64,000 nucleotides of DNA from Allopusillimonas ginsengisoli. Its GTDB lineage: Bacteria; Pseudomonadota; Gammaproteobacteria; Burkholderiales; Burkholderiaceae_B. The stretch is from assembly GCA_005239165.1 (NCBI GenBank), contig RAPG01000003.1, forward strand, positions 186,001 through 250,000. The letters run 5' to 3'. A program made the position numbers and the translations under genes. Below, in pieces: positions 9,262 through 18,016 of the stretch. Numbering within the stretch: position 1 is the first letter of the stretch; each line of letters begins with the position of its first letter. The notes below the pieces were generated by a model that saw only the letters and a program-made list of their open reading frames with translations, searched no databases and was not told the DNA's origin.

Positions 9262-9792
9262 TTAATCAGTATCGTCGGGGCTTTGCCCGTTAGTCAGCAT
9301 CCGGTTTAAAAACCCCACTAACTGTTCGACTTCGTCTTTGTTAAAACCTTGCAGGTGCTCGTTAAGCGTATCGGCAAGGGCAGCAGGAATGCGCTCGCTT
9401 GCGAGCATGCCCTGGTCGGTGAGTTCGAGCTTTACGACCCGTCTGTCTTCGACACAATGGCTGCGGGTGATAAGGCCTTTTGCCTGCAACCGGTCTAGTG
9501 TACGTGTCATGGCACCGGTGTCGATATGGGCAAGGCGCGCGAGCTCTGCAGGCGTGTTGACGTTACGGTATCTGATGAGTGCCAGCGGTCGCCATTGCAT
9601 GGCAGTGAGGCCCAGCGGTGACACTTTGCGGTCTATCATGCGGTTGAACGATGTGTGCAGAAGCTTGATCAGATAGCCGACATTGTCGTCAGCAGTAATA
9701 CTCGACGCAGTGGCTTGGTAGATACCTTTTCTGGCGCGCCTGGTGTTTTTTTTCTCAGGCGTGTGGGTGGCAGGGCTATCTGATGAACTCAT
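9262..9792 (-). CDS. MarR family transcriptional regulator
   Basis: A 176-residue winged-helix regulator. The recognition region is around LARLAHIDTGAMTRTLDRLQAKGLITRS (residues about 92-119), followed by the wing DRRVVKLELTDQG. The N-terminal 35 residues are basic and Thr/Lys-rich, an extension beyond the usual 140-150 residues. It precedes the efflux operon in the same direction with a 182-base gap holding a palindrome, the arrangement of EmrR/FarR-type local repressors. The inducing ligand is unknown. Confidence 0.88.
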   Translation of the reverse strand: MSSSDSPATHTPEKKNTRRARKGIYQATASSITADDNVGYLIKLLHTSFNRMIDRKVSPLGLTAMQWRPLALIRYRNVNTPAELARLAHIDTGAMTRTLDRLQAKGLITRSHCVEDRRVVKLELTDQGMLASERIPAALADTLNEHLQGFNKDEVEQLVGFLNRMLTNGQSPDDTD

Positions 9793-9816
9793 GCCGAAAT
9801 TGTACTCGCCTATGTC

Positions 9817-9837
9817 TGCCTGAGCAATTACTGCCTA
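9817..9837. promoter_or_regulatory. Candidate autoregulatory MarR sites
   Basis: TGCCTGAGCA (8 of 10 matches to the perfect TGCCTAGGCA palindrome at 9150) and a half-site TTACTGCCTA lie 25-45 bases upstream of the marR-type start codon. The second matches TAACTGCCTA at 9147-9156 at 9 of 10 bases. The shared sequence in both intergenic regions suggests one regulator acts on both. Confidence 0.4.
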
Positions 9838-9965
9838 CATATATTTTTGGACGCAGAGCAGAATTTCAGGCAGAATCGTGAGCTGGTTTGACGCTTCAAA
9901 CATCTTCTTTTGCATAACTAAACCTTGCCGAGTTCTTTCGGTATATTGATTTTCTGTAGCCTTAA

Positions 9966-10901
9966 ATGACCTCATCTACTGTCGGCGCCACCCCATCCGC
10001 AAACAATAACGAATTCTGGACGGGGTTTATGCTTGCCGGCCTGGGTGCCATTCTGTTCTCGGCTAAGGCCATTGTGGTCAAGTTTACCTATCAGTACGGT
10101 GTTGATGCACTGACTGTCATCGGTTTTCGCATGATGCTGTCGTTGCCATTTTTTGCTGCCATCGGTTTTTATCAGGCCTATAAAGCGCGCAAGGGCAGGT
10201 TGCCACGCCTTACCCGAAAAGAAAGTTTGCAGCTTGTTTTTCTGGGCTTTATTGGGTATTACTTGTCGAGTTTTCTTGATTTTCTGGGCCTGCAGTACAT
10301 TTCAGCCGGTCTTGAGCGGCTTATCCTGTTTCTTACCCCCACTTTTGTGCTTTTGCTGTCGGCCATTTTTCTTAAAAAGCCTATTAGTGTCAGACAGTGG
10401 CTGGCGTTGGGCTTGTCTTATCTTGGCGTCGTCTTTGTCTTTTTGCAAGATCTCTCGTTCAGCGGGTCTAGCGTGCTGGTAGGGTCGGCCTTTGTGCTTG
10501 GCGCTGCTTTCTCATATTCGTTTTATCTGATCGGGTCTGGTGAACTCATCAAGCGTGTAGGTTCAACCCGACTGGTGGCGTATGCCATGTCTGTGTCTTC
10601 GATTGTCAGCATGGTGCATTTCTTTGGGGTGCACGGGTGGCACGGCCTGGACCAGCCCATCGCTGTCTATCAGTTGTCCCTCATCCATGCCATAGTAAAT
10701 ACGGTGGTGCCCACTTTCATGATTATGTGGGCCGTCGCACGCATCGGAGCACCCCTCACCTCTCAACTGGGCCTGCTTGGGCCGGTGTCTGTGCTTTTTC
10801 TGGCTGCGTGGTTGCTGGGCGAGCCCATAACTGCGCTGCAATTGCTGGGCACGGTAATTACGCTGTCGGGTGCGGTGGTGTTGAGCAGGCGCAGGGTTTA
10901 G
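9966..10901 (+). CDS. EamA-domain (DMT superfamily) transporter
   Basis: A 311-residue protein with ten predicted transmembrane helices in two EamA repeats. The first repeat is about residues 18-155, including the hydrophobic run around YYLSSFLDFLGLQYIS, and the second about 165-308. Members export or import amino acids, metabolites or drugs; the substrate cannot be read from the sequence. The last 44 bases overlap the 3' end of the opposing patatin gene, an unusual tail-to-tail coding overlap. Confidence 0.88.
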   Translation: MTSSTVGATPSANNNEFWTGFMLAGLGAILFSAKAIVVKFTYQYGVDALTVIGFRMMLSLPFFAAIGFYQAYKARKGRLPRLTRKESLQLVFLGFIGYYLSSFLDFLGLQYISAGLERLILFLTPTFVLLLSAIFLKKPISVRQWLALGLSYLGVVFVFLQDLSFSGSSVLVGSAFVLGAAFSYSFYLIGSGELIKRVGSTRLVAYAMSVSSIVSMVHFFGVHGWHGLDQPIAVYQLSLIHAIVNTVVPTFMIMWAVARIGAPLTSQLGLLGPVSVLFLAAWLLGEPITALQLLGTVITLSGAVVLSRRRV

Positions 10902-12609
10902 ATAGGCGGATGCTGACTTCGGCTCCGGCCCGAAGCACGGCGGCGTTTAGCCGCGGAGCTTCAGCTTGCCCCGACTTTGGAGCCGTTGGTTTTTCCCAGG
11001 TTTGCTCGATTTCGTTGCGGTGGATGTCATGGGTAACAAACCCCGAGGCGTTCTGCGGCATGTCCAGAATATTTCGTCTTGCCAGGGTCTCGTCAATGTC
11101 TTCCAGTCCGCTTGCCCAGTGAGCACGCATGGTCGAAGGGCCGAACTGGTAATCTTTGTAGTGGCATTCGTAAGGCTGATTGCGATAGATTAACTGAATG
11201 ACGTTATATCGCTTCTGACTGCCCAGGTCTTCCGCCAGGCGGCGGTACAGGTTTACATCATCGCCGTTTTCGGGCAGTTGCTTCAAAAGATTGTGCACCG
11301 TGTGTCGCAGGTATTGCTCCCAGCGCATCTGCTCAGTAATCATGCGTGTACGGCTGGAATACTGAATGTCTTTGATGCGGTCAGATACTTCGCTCATATT
11401 GCCTGGCACCTGACCGCGTGCGCTCCAGAGATCAACCTGAAATACCAGCGTGTCGCGAGGAGGTCTTGCCTTCAGTACCTGAGCAAGCGGTGTATTGGAG
11501 ACCAGGCCGCCATCCCAGTAATACTCACCATCGATTTCGACGGGAGCAAAAGCGGGCGGCAAAGCACCTGAAGCCATGAAGTGCTCAGGAAGCAGCGTGA
11601 TTTCTTTATTGTCAAAATACACGAAGTTGCCGGTACGTACATTAACCGCTCCAACTGAAACGTGCTGCAGCCCTGAATTGATTCGGTCAAAGTCACACAC
11701 ACGCTCCAGCGTGGCCTTTAGCTCACTGGTGTCATAGTAGCCAGCCTCTTCGGGCCGCCCCGGCAGCGCCATGGAAGGTGGCGGAAACCGGGGTTTGAAA
11801 AAGCCCTGTTGTCCGGTCAGCATCGCACTGCTTGCCTGCAGCGCACTCAATGCGATGCGCGTCGTGTCATTGATGCCAAATAAGGTTCCTTCGATAAACG
11901 GGAGCAGACCAAGACCGTTGTTAGGCTGACAAATGGTCTCCCAGAACTCACGCAAGCGTTCGATGCGTTTTTCAGGCGGGTTGCCCGCGATAATGGCCGT
12001 ATTCAGCGCGCCAATCGAAATTCCGGAAATGTAGTCGGGCTCTATGCCCGCATTAAGCAGGCCTTCGATGACACCAGCCTGATACGCTCCCAGCGCGCCG
12101 CCACCTTGCAACACAATTGCCACGGTTTCGTAAGCGGGCATGCCTCTGGGGCGTGGGGTGACGGGTGTGGGGGCGGGACCTGTAGCATCTTCGGTGCTGG
12201 CCTTTGTGGGTGGCGCCGGGTTCTGCAGGGTATTTTCAGCAACCTTGGTGTCAAGCCCCCGCACTTTTTCGGCGCGGTCGTTTGCTAGAGTGCGGCTTTG
12301 AACTGAGGTGTCGGCGGGGGTTTTTTCGGCCAGTTTTGGTGACTTGCCGTTTGCCCGGGCTGTGGAGGTCGTCTTTGCCGAGGTTTGCGTCGCTTTGCGG
12401 GCTGTGCCGCTTTTATCCATTGCCGTTTTACTCTTGGAGGGCTTGCTGACGCTGGTTTCAGACGGTTGCTCCGCCTTGGCGGCCTTTTTTTTCCTGGCAG
12501 CGGGGACGCTTTGCGTTGTACGGAGCTTTTGAGGGGCCTGCGCTGCCCGCTGCTGACGGCGAGTGGAGGTGTGATTGGTTTCTTCGGAAAATAGTTCGAG
12601 TTGGCTCAT
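10858..12609 (-). CDS. Patatin-like phospholipase with histone-like N-terminal extension
   Basis: A 583-residue protein. Residues 1 to about 158 are low-complexity, rich in Ala, Lys, Thr and Ser, and probably disordered. The catalytic patatin domain follows: oxyanion loop GGGALGAYQAG, nucleophile elbow GISIGA (Ser) and DGG in YWDGGLVSNTP (Asp), which together give the Ser-Asp dyad of lipid acyl hydrolases. The C-terminal part (about residues 370-520) matches the DUF3734 region common in betaproteobacteria. ATG at 12609 is the likely start; no clear ribosome site is visible. The last 15 residues are encoded antisense to the EamA gene and look unlike the rest, so an ancestral stop may have been lost. 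Confidence 0.85.
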   Translation of the reverse strand: MSQLELFSEETNHTSTRRQQRAAQAPQKLRTTQSVPAARKKKAAKAEQPSETSVSKPSKSKTAMDKSGTARKATQTSAKTTSTARANGKSPKLAEKTPADTSVQSRTLANDRAEKVRGLDTKVAENTLQNPAPPTKASTEDATGPAPTPVTPRPRGMPAYETVAIVLQGGGALGAYQAGVIEGLLNAGIEPDYISGISIGALNTAIIAGNPPEKRIERLREFWETICQPNNGLGLLPFIEGTLFGINDTTRIALSALQASSAMLTGQQGFFKPRFPPPSMALPGRPEEAGYYDTSELKATLERVCDFDRINSGLQHVSVGAVNVRTGNFVYFDNKEITLLPEHFMASGALPPAFAPVEIDGEYYWDGGLVSNTPLAQVLKARPPRDTLVFQVDLWSARGQVPGNMSEVSDRIKDIQYSSRTRMITEQMRWEQYLRHTVHNLLKQLPENGDDVNLYRRLAEDLGSQKRYNVIQLIYRNQPYECHYKDYQFGPSTMRAHWASGLEDIDETLARRNILDMPQNASGFVTHDIHRNEIEQTWEKPTAPKSGQAEAPRLNAAVLRAGAEVSIRLSKPCACSTPPHPTA

Positions 12610-12775
12610 CAAAAATAATCTGATAAATCAGTAAAGGAGCAACCTTAACACTATCGGCATTGCCAGAATGCCTTACACCAGCTTGCGTAACATGATTGGC
12701 AAAATAATGACTGTGCTTGACGTTGTGCCCCACAAACGGTGTGGTTTGTGGGGCAGAAGGGTGTGCAGGCAGATA

Positions 12776-13678
12776 TTAGCTACCGGCGTCTGGTGGCGCT
12801 CCTAGCAGACTGTAGAGAAAACTCTCGATCAGTGCCCCGCGATAGCGTGACTTATGTAACACCACAGAGAGTCGACGGCGCAGATCAAGAAAAGGCGTGT
12901 CGAGGATGCATAGCCGGCCTACCGCCACGGCGTCGGTAATGGCAAATTCTGGCAGGCACGCAATACCCATGCCGGCAATAACGGCCTGCTTGATGGCTTC
13001 GACCTGGCCCAGCTCAAGCACGATCTGGCCGGGGGGCAGCACGCTAAGTGCCTGCTCGGTTTGCATGCGCATGGCAGAACCGGGTTCGCGCAGTATCCAT
13101 CGGGCATCTTTGAAATGATGGGCCTTTAGTGGGGTTTTTCCGGCCAGAGGATGGCCGGGGGCGGCACAGACCACGAGGGCATCTTCCCGCCACGGAAAGG
13201 ACTCGAGCTGGGGATGGTTTATTGGGCCTTCGATACAGCCTACATCGATTCGGTGGGCCACCAGGCCAGCTGCAATTGTGGCGGTATTTTCAACACTGAC
13301 CTGCAGTGACACCTGAGGCTGACTGGCTGAAAACGGACCCAATAAATCACCAACCAGATAATTACCAATGGTATTGCTGGCGCCGACGCGCAACTCGCCC
13401 GACAGACTATGGCTGTCGGCGTCTGCATAAAGCGAAAACTCTTGCACTCGTTCTATGACCTCTTGGGCCATGGGAAGCAGCTCTTTGCCCCGGGAGCTAA
13501 GCCTGAGCCGGCCGCGTTCGCGGTCAAAAAGCTGAACATTGAGCAGACGTTCAAGCTCGGCCAGAGCCATGCTGACAGCAGGTTGCGTTACGTAAAGACG
13601 CTCTGCTGCTGCGCGCACTGTGCCGGCTGACGCAATGGTCACAAAGACTTCGAGCTGTTTGATAGTGATTGCAAGCAT
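12776..13678 (-). CDS. LysR family transcriptional regulator
   Basis: A 300-residue LysR-type regulator. The N-terminal winged helix-turn-helix spans about residues 1-60 (AAERLYVTQPAVSMALAELERLL), followed by a linker helix and a substrate-binding domain to residue 295. It is divergent from the YeiH-family gene with about 100 bases between starts, the classic LysR arrangement, so it probably controls that gene. In enterobacteria a YeiE-YeiH pair is known. The effector is unknown. Confidence 0.9.
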   Translation of the reverse strand: MLAITIKQLEVFVTIASAGTVRAAAERLYVTQPAVSMALAELERLLNVQLFDRERGRLRLSSRGKELLPMAQEVIERVQEFSLYADADSHSLSGELRVGASNTIGNYLVGDLLGPFSASQPQVSLQVSVENTATIAAGLVAHRIDVGCIEGPINHPQLESFPWREDALVVCAAPGHPLAGKTPLKAHHFKDARWILREPGSAMRMQTEQALSVLPPGQIVLELGQVEAIKQAVIAGMGIACLPEFAITDAVAVGRLCILDTPFLDLRRRLSVVLHKSRYRGALIESFLYSLLGAPPDAGS

Positions 13679-13781
13679 AAATTAAGTTTATACGATAAAT
13701 AAAAAAACATGAATTTATTTATTAAGTGTGTGTTCTTAAAATTACTTATCGTTATTAACATATCTCGCAAGAGACTTAAGC

Positions 13782-14861
13782 ATGACCACTTACAACAGCT
13801 CGCGGCCCCTGGCCGCACCACCACAGACGCTGAAAAAAAAGCAGACACATCGCCAGCAGCATTCAGCGCCGAAAATTCCCTCGCTGGTTTACGGGCTGAC
13901 GCTGGCCATGGCGCTGGGTTTGTTTGCCATGTTGCTGGGCAGGTGGATGCCTATTATTGGCGGTCCGGTATTCGGTATTGTGTTGGGGATGGCAATCCGC
14001 AACGTGGTGGGCGTTGGGGCAATGTTTCAGCCCGGTCTGCGCTTTGCATCTAAACAGGTACTGCAGTGGTCAATTATTGCGCTTGGCTTCGGGCTTAGCC
14101 TTCAGCAGGTGGCCAAAACAGGTGCGGAGTCACTCTGGGTGACCCTAATTACCATTACGGTTGCCTTTGTATCGGCGGCGTTGCTGGGCAAGTGGCTGGG
14201 CATTCCTTCACGCCTCAAGATACTGATCGGTGTTGGCACGGCTATTTGTGGTGGTTCGGCCATTGCAGCGGTTACGCCTATTATCAAGCCCGAAGATCAC
14301 GAAACGGCATTCGCCATCTCGACAATCTTTCTTTTTAATGTCGTAGCCGTGCTTACGTTTCCATTAATGGGGCACTGGCTGGGCATGTCTGATACGGGGT
14401 TTGGCATGTGGGCTGGCACCGCGATCAATGACACCTCATCGGTTGTGGCAGCGGGCTATAGCTACAGCGTGGCTGCAGGTGACTACGCAACCATTGTCAA
14501 GCTTACACGTGCCACCCTGATTATCCCTATCTGCATTGTGCTGGCGGGTTTCGTCGCCTGGCGTGAAAAGAAAAGTGGTGGTGCCAAGGTTGGGCTGCGT
14601 CAGATATTTCCGTGGTTCATTCTGTGGTTTCTGGTGGCTTCGGCAGTGCGCTCATCCGGTCTGATCCCCGAGGGCCTTGATTTTATTCTGAAGTTTCTTG
14701 CTCAGTTTCTTATTGTGGTGGCCCTGACTGCCATTGGGCTGTCGTCAGACCTGCGCAATATGGTTCGTGCAGGCGCCCGGCCTATTGTTCTGGGCCTGGG
14801 TGTTTGGGTGGCCGTAGCCGTAAGCAGCCTGCTGGTGCAGCATTTTATGGGCACCTGGTAA
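13782..14861 (+). CDS. YeiH/UPF0324 family putative exporter
   Basis: A 359-residue membrane protein with about ten helices after a basic N terminus (residues 1-35). It has the family motifs GTAICGGSAIAAVTPII and GTAINDTSSVVAAGYSY, small-residue-rich re-entrant segments shared by UPF0324/YeiH proteins. The family has been called putative sulfate exporters, but direct evidence is limited. The gene is followed by a strong terminator. The divergent LysR gene is the likely regulator. Confidence 0.88.
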   Translation: MTTYNSSRPLAAPPQTLKKKQTHRQQHSAPKIPSLVYGLTLAMALGLFAMLLGRWMPIIGGPVFGIVLGMAIRNVVGVGAMFQPGLRFASKQVLQWSIIALGFGLSLQQVAKTGAESLWVTLITITVAFVSAALLGKWLGIPSRLKILIGVGTAICGGSAIAAVTPIIKPEDHETAFAISTIFLFNVVAVLTFPLMGHWLGMSDTGFGMWAGTAINDTSSVVAAGYSYSVAAGDYATIVKLTRATLIIPICIVLAGFVAWREKKSGGAKVGLRQIFPWFILWFLVASAVRSSGLIPEGLDFILKFLAQFLIVVALTAIGLSSDLRNMVRAGARPIVLGLGVWVAVAVSSLLVQHFMGTW

Positions 14862-14886
14862 ACCGTCTGACTAGCGTTCCCAGTAC

Positions 14887-14917
14887 AAAAAAAGCCAGGG
14901 CTACCTGGCTTTTTTTT
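14887..14917 (+). terminator. Rho-independent terminator after the yeiH-type gene
   Basis: AAGCCAGG pairs with CCTGGCTT around a GCTA loop, flanked by A-runs on the left and seven or more T on the right. The symmetry makes it usable from both sides, serving also the convergent SirB2 gene. Confidence 0.88.
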
Positions 14918-14990
14918 AGGGTGAGCGGCAAGTTTGGTTATCAGCCAGTGGCGAGTTTGCTTACCCAAACAGAGCGGTCTGATGATGCGA

Positions 14991-15365
14991 TCAGGCAAAC
15001 CACGATAAGGGATTGTGGCTCATGGCAATGCCAATGATATAGATGAAAATGACAACTGCTATAACGGCGGCAATGGCACGGCTCTTCGGGGTTTTTCCAC
15101 GCTTTATGGCAACGGTGCCGACGCCTATGTAAAACAGCAAGCCCACAATTTTGGCGAGTATCCAGGGTTGTTCCGGGCCAATTACAGCAGCCAGCGTTAC
15201 ACCCGCCACCAGCAAAATCGTGTCAATAATGTGCGGCAGTATTCTGACGATTTTGGATTTTAGTTTGTCCGAACCGATGACCGACCAATAGGAGCGAAGA
15301 ACAAAAAGCAAAATACTGAGGGTCACGGCGGTGACGTGCACGTGTTTGATCAATAAATAATTCAT
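14991..15365 (-). CDS. SirB2 family membrane protein
   Basis: A 124-residue protein with four hydrophobic segments (about residues 8-25, 42-62, 68-85 and 96-113). HVHVTAVTLSILLFVLRSYW and the loop HIIDTILLVAGVTLA are typical of SirB2/YchQ proteins, inner-membrane proteins of unknown biochemical role. It is monocistronic. The name comes from a Salmonella invasion regulator locus and does not imply virulence here. Confidence 0.85.
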   Translation of the reverse strand: MNYLLIKHVHVTAVTLSILLFVLRSYWSVIGSDKLKSKIVRILPHIIDTILLVAGVTLAAVIGPEQPWILAKIVGLLFYIGVGTVAIKRGKTPKSRAIAAVIAVVIFIYIIGIAMSHNPLSWFA

Positions 15366-15528
15366 GTGTAAGGCAGGCTGTTTCAGAGAAGTGATCAGAC
15401 GGCGCTGCAGCCTCGTAATCAGAGAGCAGGCGGGCGCAGCGGGACAGCCGTAATGCTAACAGTTAAGCGCGGGGCGCGCGGGAAGCCCTGTGCATGGCGG
15501 GGCTTGTCTCGTAGCTTGGTAATCTGCG

Positions 15529-16401
15529 TTAAAGGTGGTTTAGCGGTATTTTCAGATAGCTGACACCATTGTCTTCGTGTGGCGGCATCTCTCCTGCACG
15601 AATGTTGATCTGAATGGCAGGCAATATAAGTGTCGGCATTTCCAGTGTTTTGTCACGCGCAGTGCGCAGGTTGACAAACTCATCTTCGCTGACGCCATCA
15701 CGCACATGAATATTATGCTGGCGCTGCTCAGCTACCGTACAACTATAGTGCGCTTCACGTGTCTCAGGCGGGTAGTCGTGACACAGGAATAGACGGGTGT
15801 CATGGTCCAGCGTCAGCAGTTTTTTGATCGAACGGTATAGCTGCCGGGCATCGCCGTCGGGGAAGTCACAGCGGGCCGTACCCACGTCGGGCATGAAAAG
15901 CGTGTCGCCGATAAAGACCCCCAGGTCATGGACGTGATACGCCATGTCGGCGGGTGTGTGACCTGGCACGTGCATGACGGTGGTGTGCATACTGCCTATA
16001 TTGAAGCCTTCACCCTCAGCAAACAAATGATCAAATTGCACGCCTGTGGTTGAAAACGTGTCTTCAAGATTAAAAATTTCTTTGAAATTTTTCTGTACCT
16101 GGCAGATAGGCTGGCCGATGGCGGTGCGGCCGCCCAGCTTGCGCTTGAGGTAGGCAGCGGCAGAAAGATGGTCTGCATGCGCATGCGTTTCGAGTATCCA
16201 TTGCGCCGTCAGCCCGTTTTTCTGAACAAAGTTGATGATGTCATCGGCGGAATCGGTGGCGGTACGTCCCGACTTGGGGTCGTAATTAAGTACGGAGTCA
16301 ATGATTGCGCAGTAAGGCTCGTCGGCCTTGTACACCACATACGAAAAAGTAGAAGTCTCGTCGTCGAAGAAAGCCTGTGCGAGGGGAGAACTCATGAGCA
16401 A
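15529..16401 (-). CDS. MBL-fold hydrolase, persulfide dioxygenase-like (ETHE1/Blh type)
   Basis: A 290-residue metallo-beta-lactamase-fold protein. The metal-binding motif THAHADH (about residue 92) is followed by PGHTPAD, GDTLFMPDVGTARCDFPDGD and the late histidine in LCHDY. The GTARCDFP stretch with a mononuclear-iron ligand set matches ETHE1/Blh-like persulfide dioxygenases, which oxidise glutathione persulfide to sulfite. No BigR regulator or rhodanese is seen next to it. The true start may be the second Met (two codons in). Confidence 0.85.
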   Translation of the reverse strand: MLMSSPLAQAFFDDETSTFSYVVYKADEPYCAIIDSVLNYDPKSGRTATDSADDIINFVQKNGLTAQWILETHAHADHLSAAAYLKRKLGGRTAIGQPICQVQKNFKEIFNLEDTFSTTGVQFDHLFAEGEGFNIGSMHTTVMHVPGHTPADMAYHVHDLGVFIGDTLFMPDVGTARCDFPDGDARQLYRSIKKLLTLDHDTRLFLCHDYPPETREAHYSCTVAEQRQHNIHVRDGVSEDEFVNLRTARDKTLEMPTLILPAIQINIRAGEMPPHEDNGVSYLKIPLNHL

Positions 16402-16681
16402 ACCTTTTTATAGTGTGATGGCTCAAGATGTCGAACCATCAGCAAACGTCGCTATATTCCATTTGGGTATTAGCTAATTCATTGTAGCTATTAAAAACTC
16501 AGCATGAAAGCGGCTGGCGCTGCCTGACGCTCTGTTCTCAGATCATGCGCCTATTTTGTCGTGCGGAAATCCGCCATTTACCTGTCTGTTTGAACGGGGC
16601 TTTTTATCGGTCGTTGTCCTACTATGCCGTGGTCGCGCCATATAGAAAAAAACATGTATACAGGGAGGCTAGTGCATAACA

Positions 16682-18016
16682 ATGAGCTGGTGGAAATTTG
16701 GCTGGGCCATGTTCCTGGTGCCGTTGATGGCTTTTGCGGCACCGGTGCCCGCGGACCCCGAGTTGCTGGGCCGTGCCCAGGATTGGCTGCAAACCGGCCA
16801 GGGACGGACGGCCTATGGCTTGCTGGAGCCGCATGAGGCTGAGCTGGCTGGTCTGCCTGCTTATGATTACTTGCTAGGTCAGGCCGCTCTTGCGGCAAAA
16901 GAGCCTACGCGCGCCGCACTGGCCTTTGAACGCTGTCTGGCAGTTGAGCCGTTAAACGGCACCTGCAGGCTGGGAATGGCCAGGGCCCATATTGCCCTGT
17001 CTGAAGTAGACAGCGCCCGCATCGAACTGGGCATTATTTCTCGTTCTGCGCCACCCGAGCCGGTGCAGGATGCTGTAGCGCATTACCTGGGTCTATTGTC
17101 CAGTACCAGGAAAGCTAATGACGACCGTCGCCTGTCCAGTTACCTGGAGGTAGGAATAGGTTATGACAGCAATATCAATAGTGCTACCTCGGTGTCAGAT
17201 ATGGCATTGCCGGTGTTCGGGGGAGCGGTGTTCAGACTGAGCCGGGAAGGCCGCAAGCAGAGCAGCGGCTTTAACAGGGCGGCCTTTAATCTGCGCTATT
17301 CTGCCCCGCTGGCGGAAGACTGGCGTTATCTGCTGGAGACCAATATTGCAGGTACTGGAAACTGGACGACACAAGACTACAACAACATCGTTTCAGATGT
17401 GTCAGCAGGGCTGGTGCGACAGGCAGACCGGCACCAACTCAGCGCCCGTGTGCTGGCACAACACTATGCCTTGGGTGGCCATACGTATAGAAATACAGTG
17501 GGTGTGCTGGGGCAGTATGCCTATACGGTGACTGATCGCAGCGAATTCAGTGCATTTGCACAGGCCAGCCGATTGAGCTACCCCGACCAGAGCCTGCGCA
17601 ACGCCAATCGCTATACCGGTGGCGTTTCCTGGTCGCAGGCGTTCGCCAACGATCGCGCCGTGGCCTACGGCAGCGTTTATGGCGGCTGGGAGGAAACTCG
17701 CAGCAGCGCTGCTCCCAGAGACTACGCATACCGTTTTTCGGGAGTAAGGGCGGGCGGGCTTTATCTGTTTACGCCGCGTATCAAGCTTGAGGTCGGCGTG
17801 GGCGCTGAGCGGCGCATGAACAAGGGAAAAGATCTGCTGTTTCAAACTCGCCGCCGTGAAACGCTTTATGACGCCTTTCTGGGGCTTGATTACTCCATCA
17901 ATCGTAAATTGTCGTTGCGGCCACAGTACCGATTCAGCCATAGCGATGCCAACACCCCTTTGCGCGACTTTCAGCGCCATGTGTTTACAGTGAATTTACG
18001 CTATGAATTATTTTAA
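16682..18016 (+). CDS. TPR plus outer-membrane beta-barrel protein, Slam/DUF560-like
   Basis: A 444-residue protein with a signal peptide (about residues 1-20), an N-terminal TPR-like helical domain (about 25-145), and a C-terminal domain of about 300 residues made of alternating strands. The barrel starts with YLEVGIGYDSNIN and ends in the aromatic-terminated strand VNLRYELF, as expected for an outer-membrane barrel. This layout matches Slam translocators that move lipoproteins to the cell surface, but also other TPR-barrel porins. A GGAGG stretch lies 13 bases before the ATG. The next gene starts inside its last codons, so the two are translationally coupled. Confidence 0.75.
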   Translation: MSWWKFGWAMFLVPLMAFAAPVPADPELLGRAQDWLQTGQGRTAYGLLEPHEAELAGLPAYDYLLGQAALAAKEPTRAALAFERCLAVEPLNGTCRLGMARAHIALSEVDSARIELGIISRSAPPEPVQDAVAHYLGLLSSTRKANDDRRLSSYLEVGIGYDSNINSATSVSDMALPVFGGAVFRLSREGRKQSSGFNRAAFNLRYSAPLAEDWRYLLETNIAGTGNWTTQDYNNIVSDVSAGLVRQADRHQLSARVLAQHYALGGHTYRNTVGVLGQYAYTVTDRSEFSAFAQASRLSYPDQSLRNANRYTGGVSWSQAFANDRAVAYGSVYGGWEETRSSAAPRDYAYRFSGVRAGGLYLFTPRIKLEVGVGAERRMNKGKDLLFQTRRRETLYDAFLGLDYSINRKLSLRPQYRFSHSDANTPLRDFQRHVFTVNLRYELF

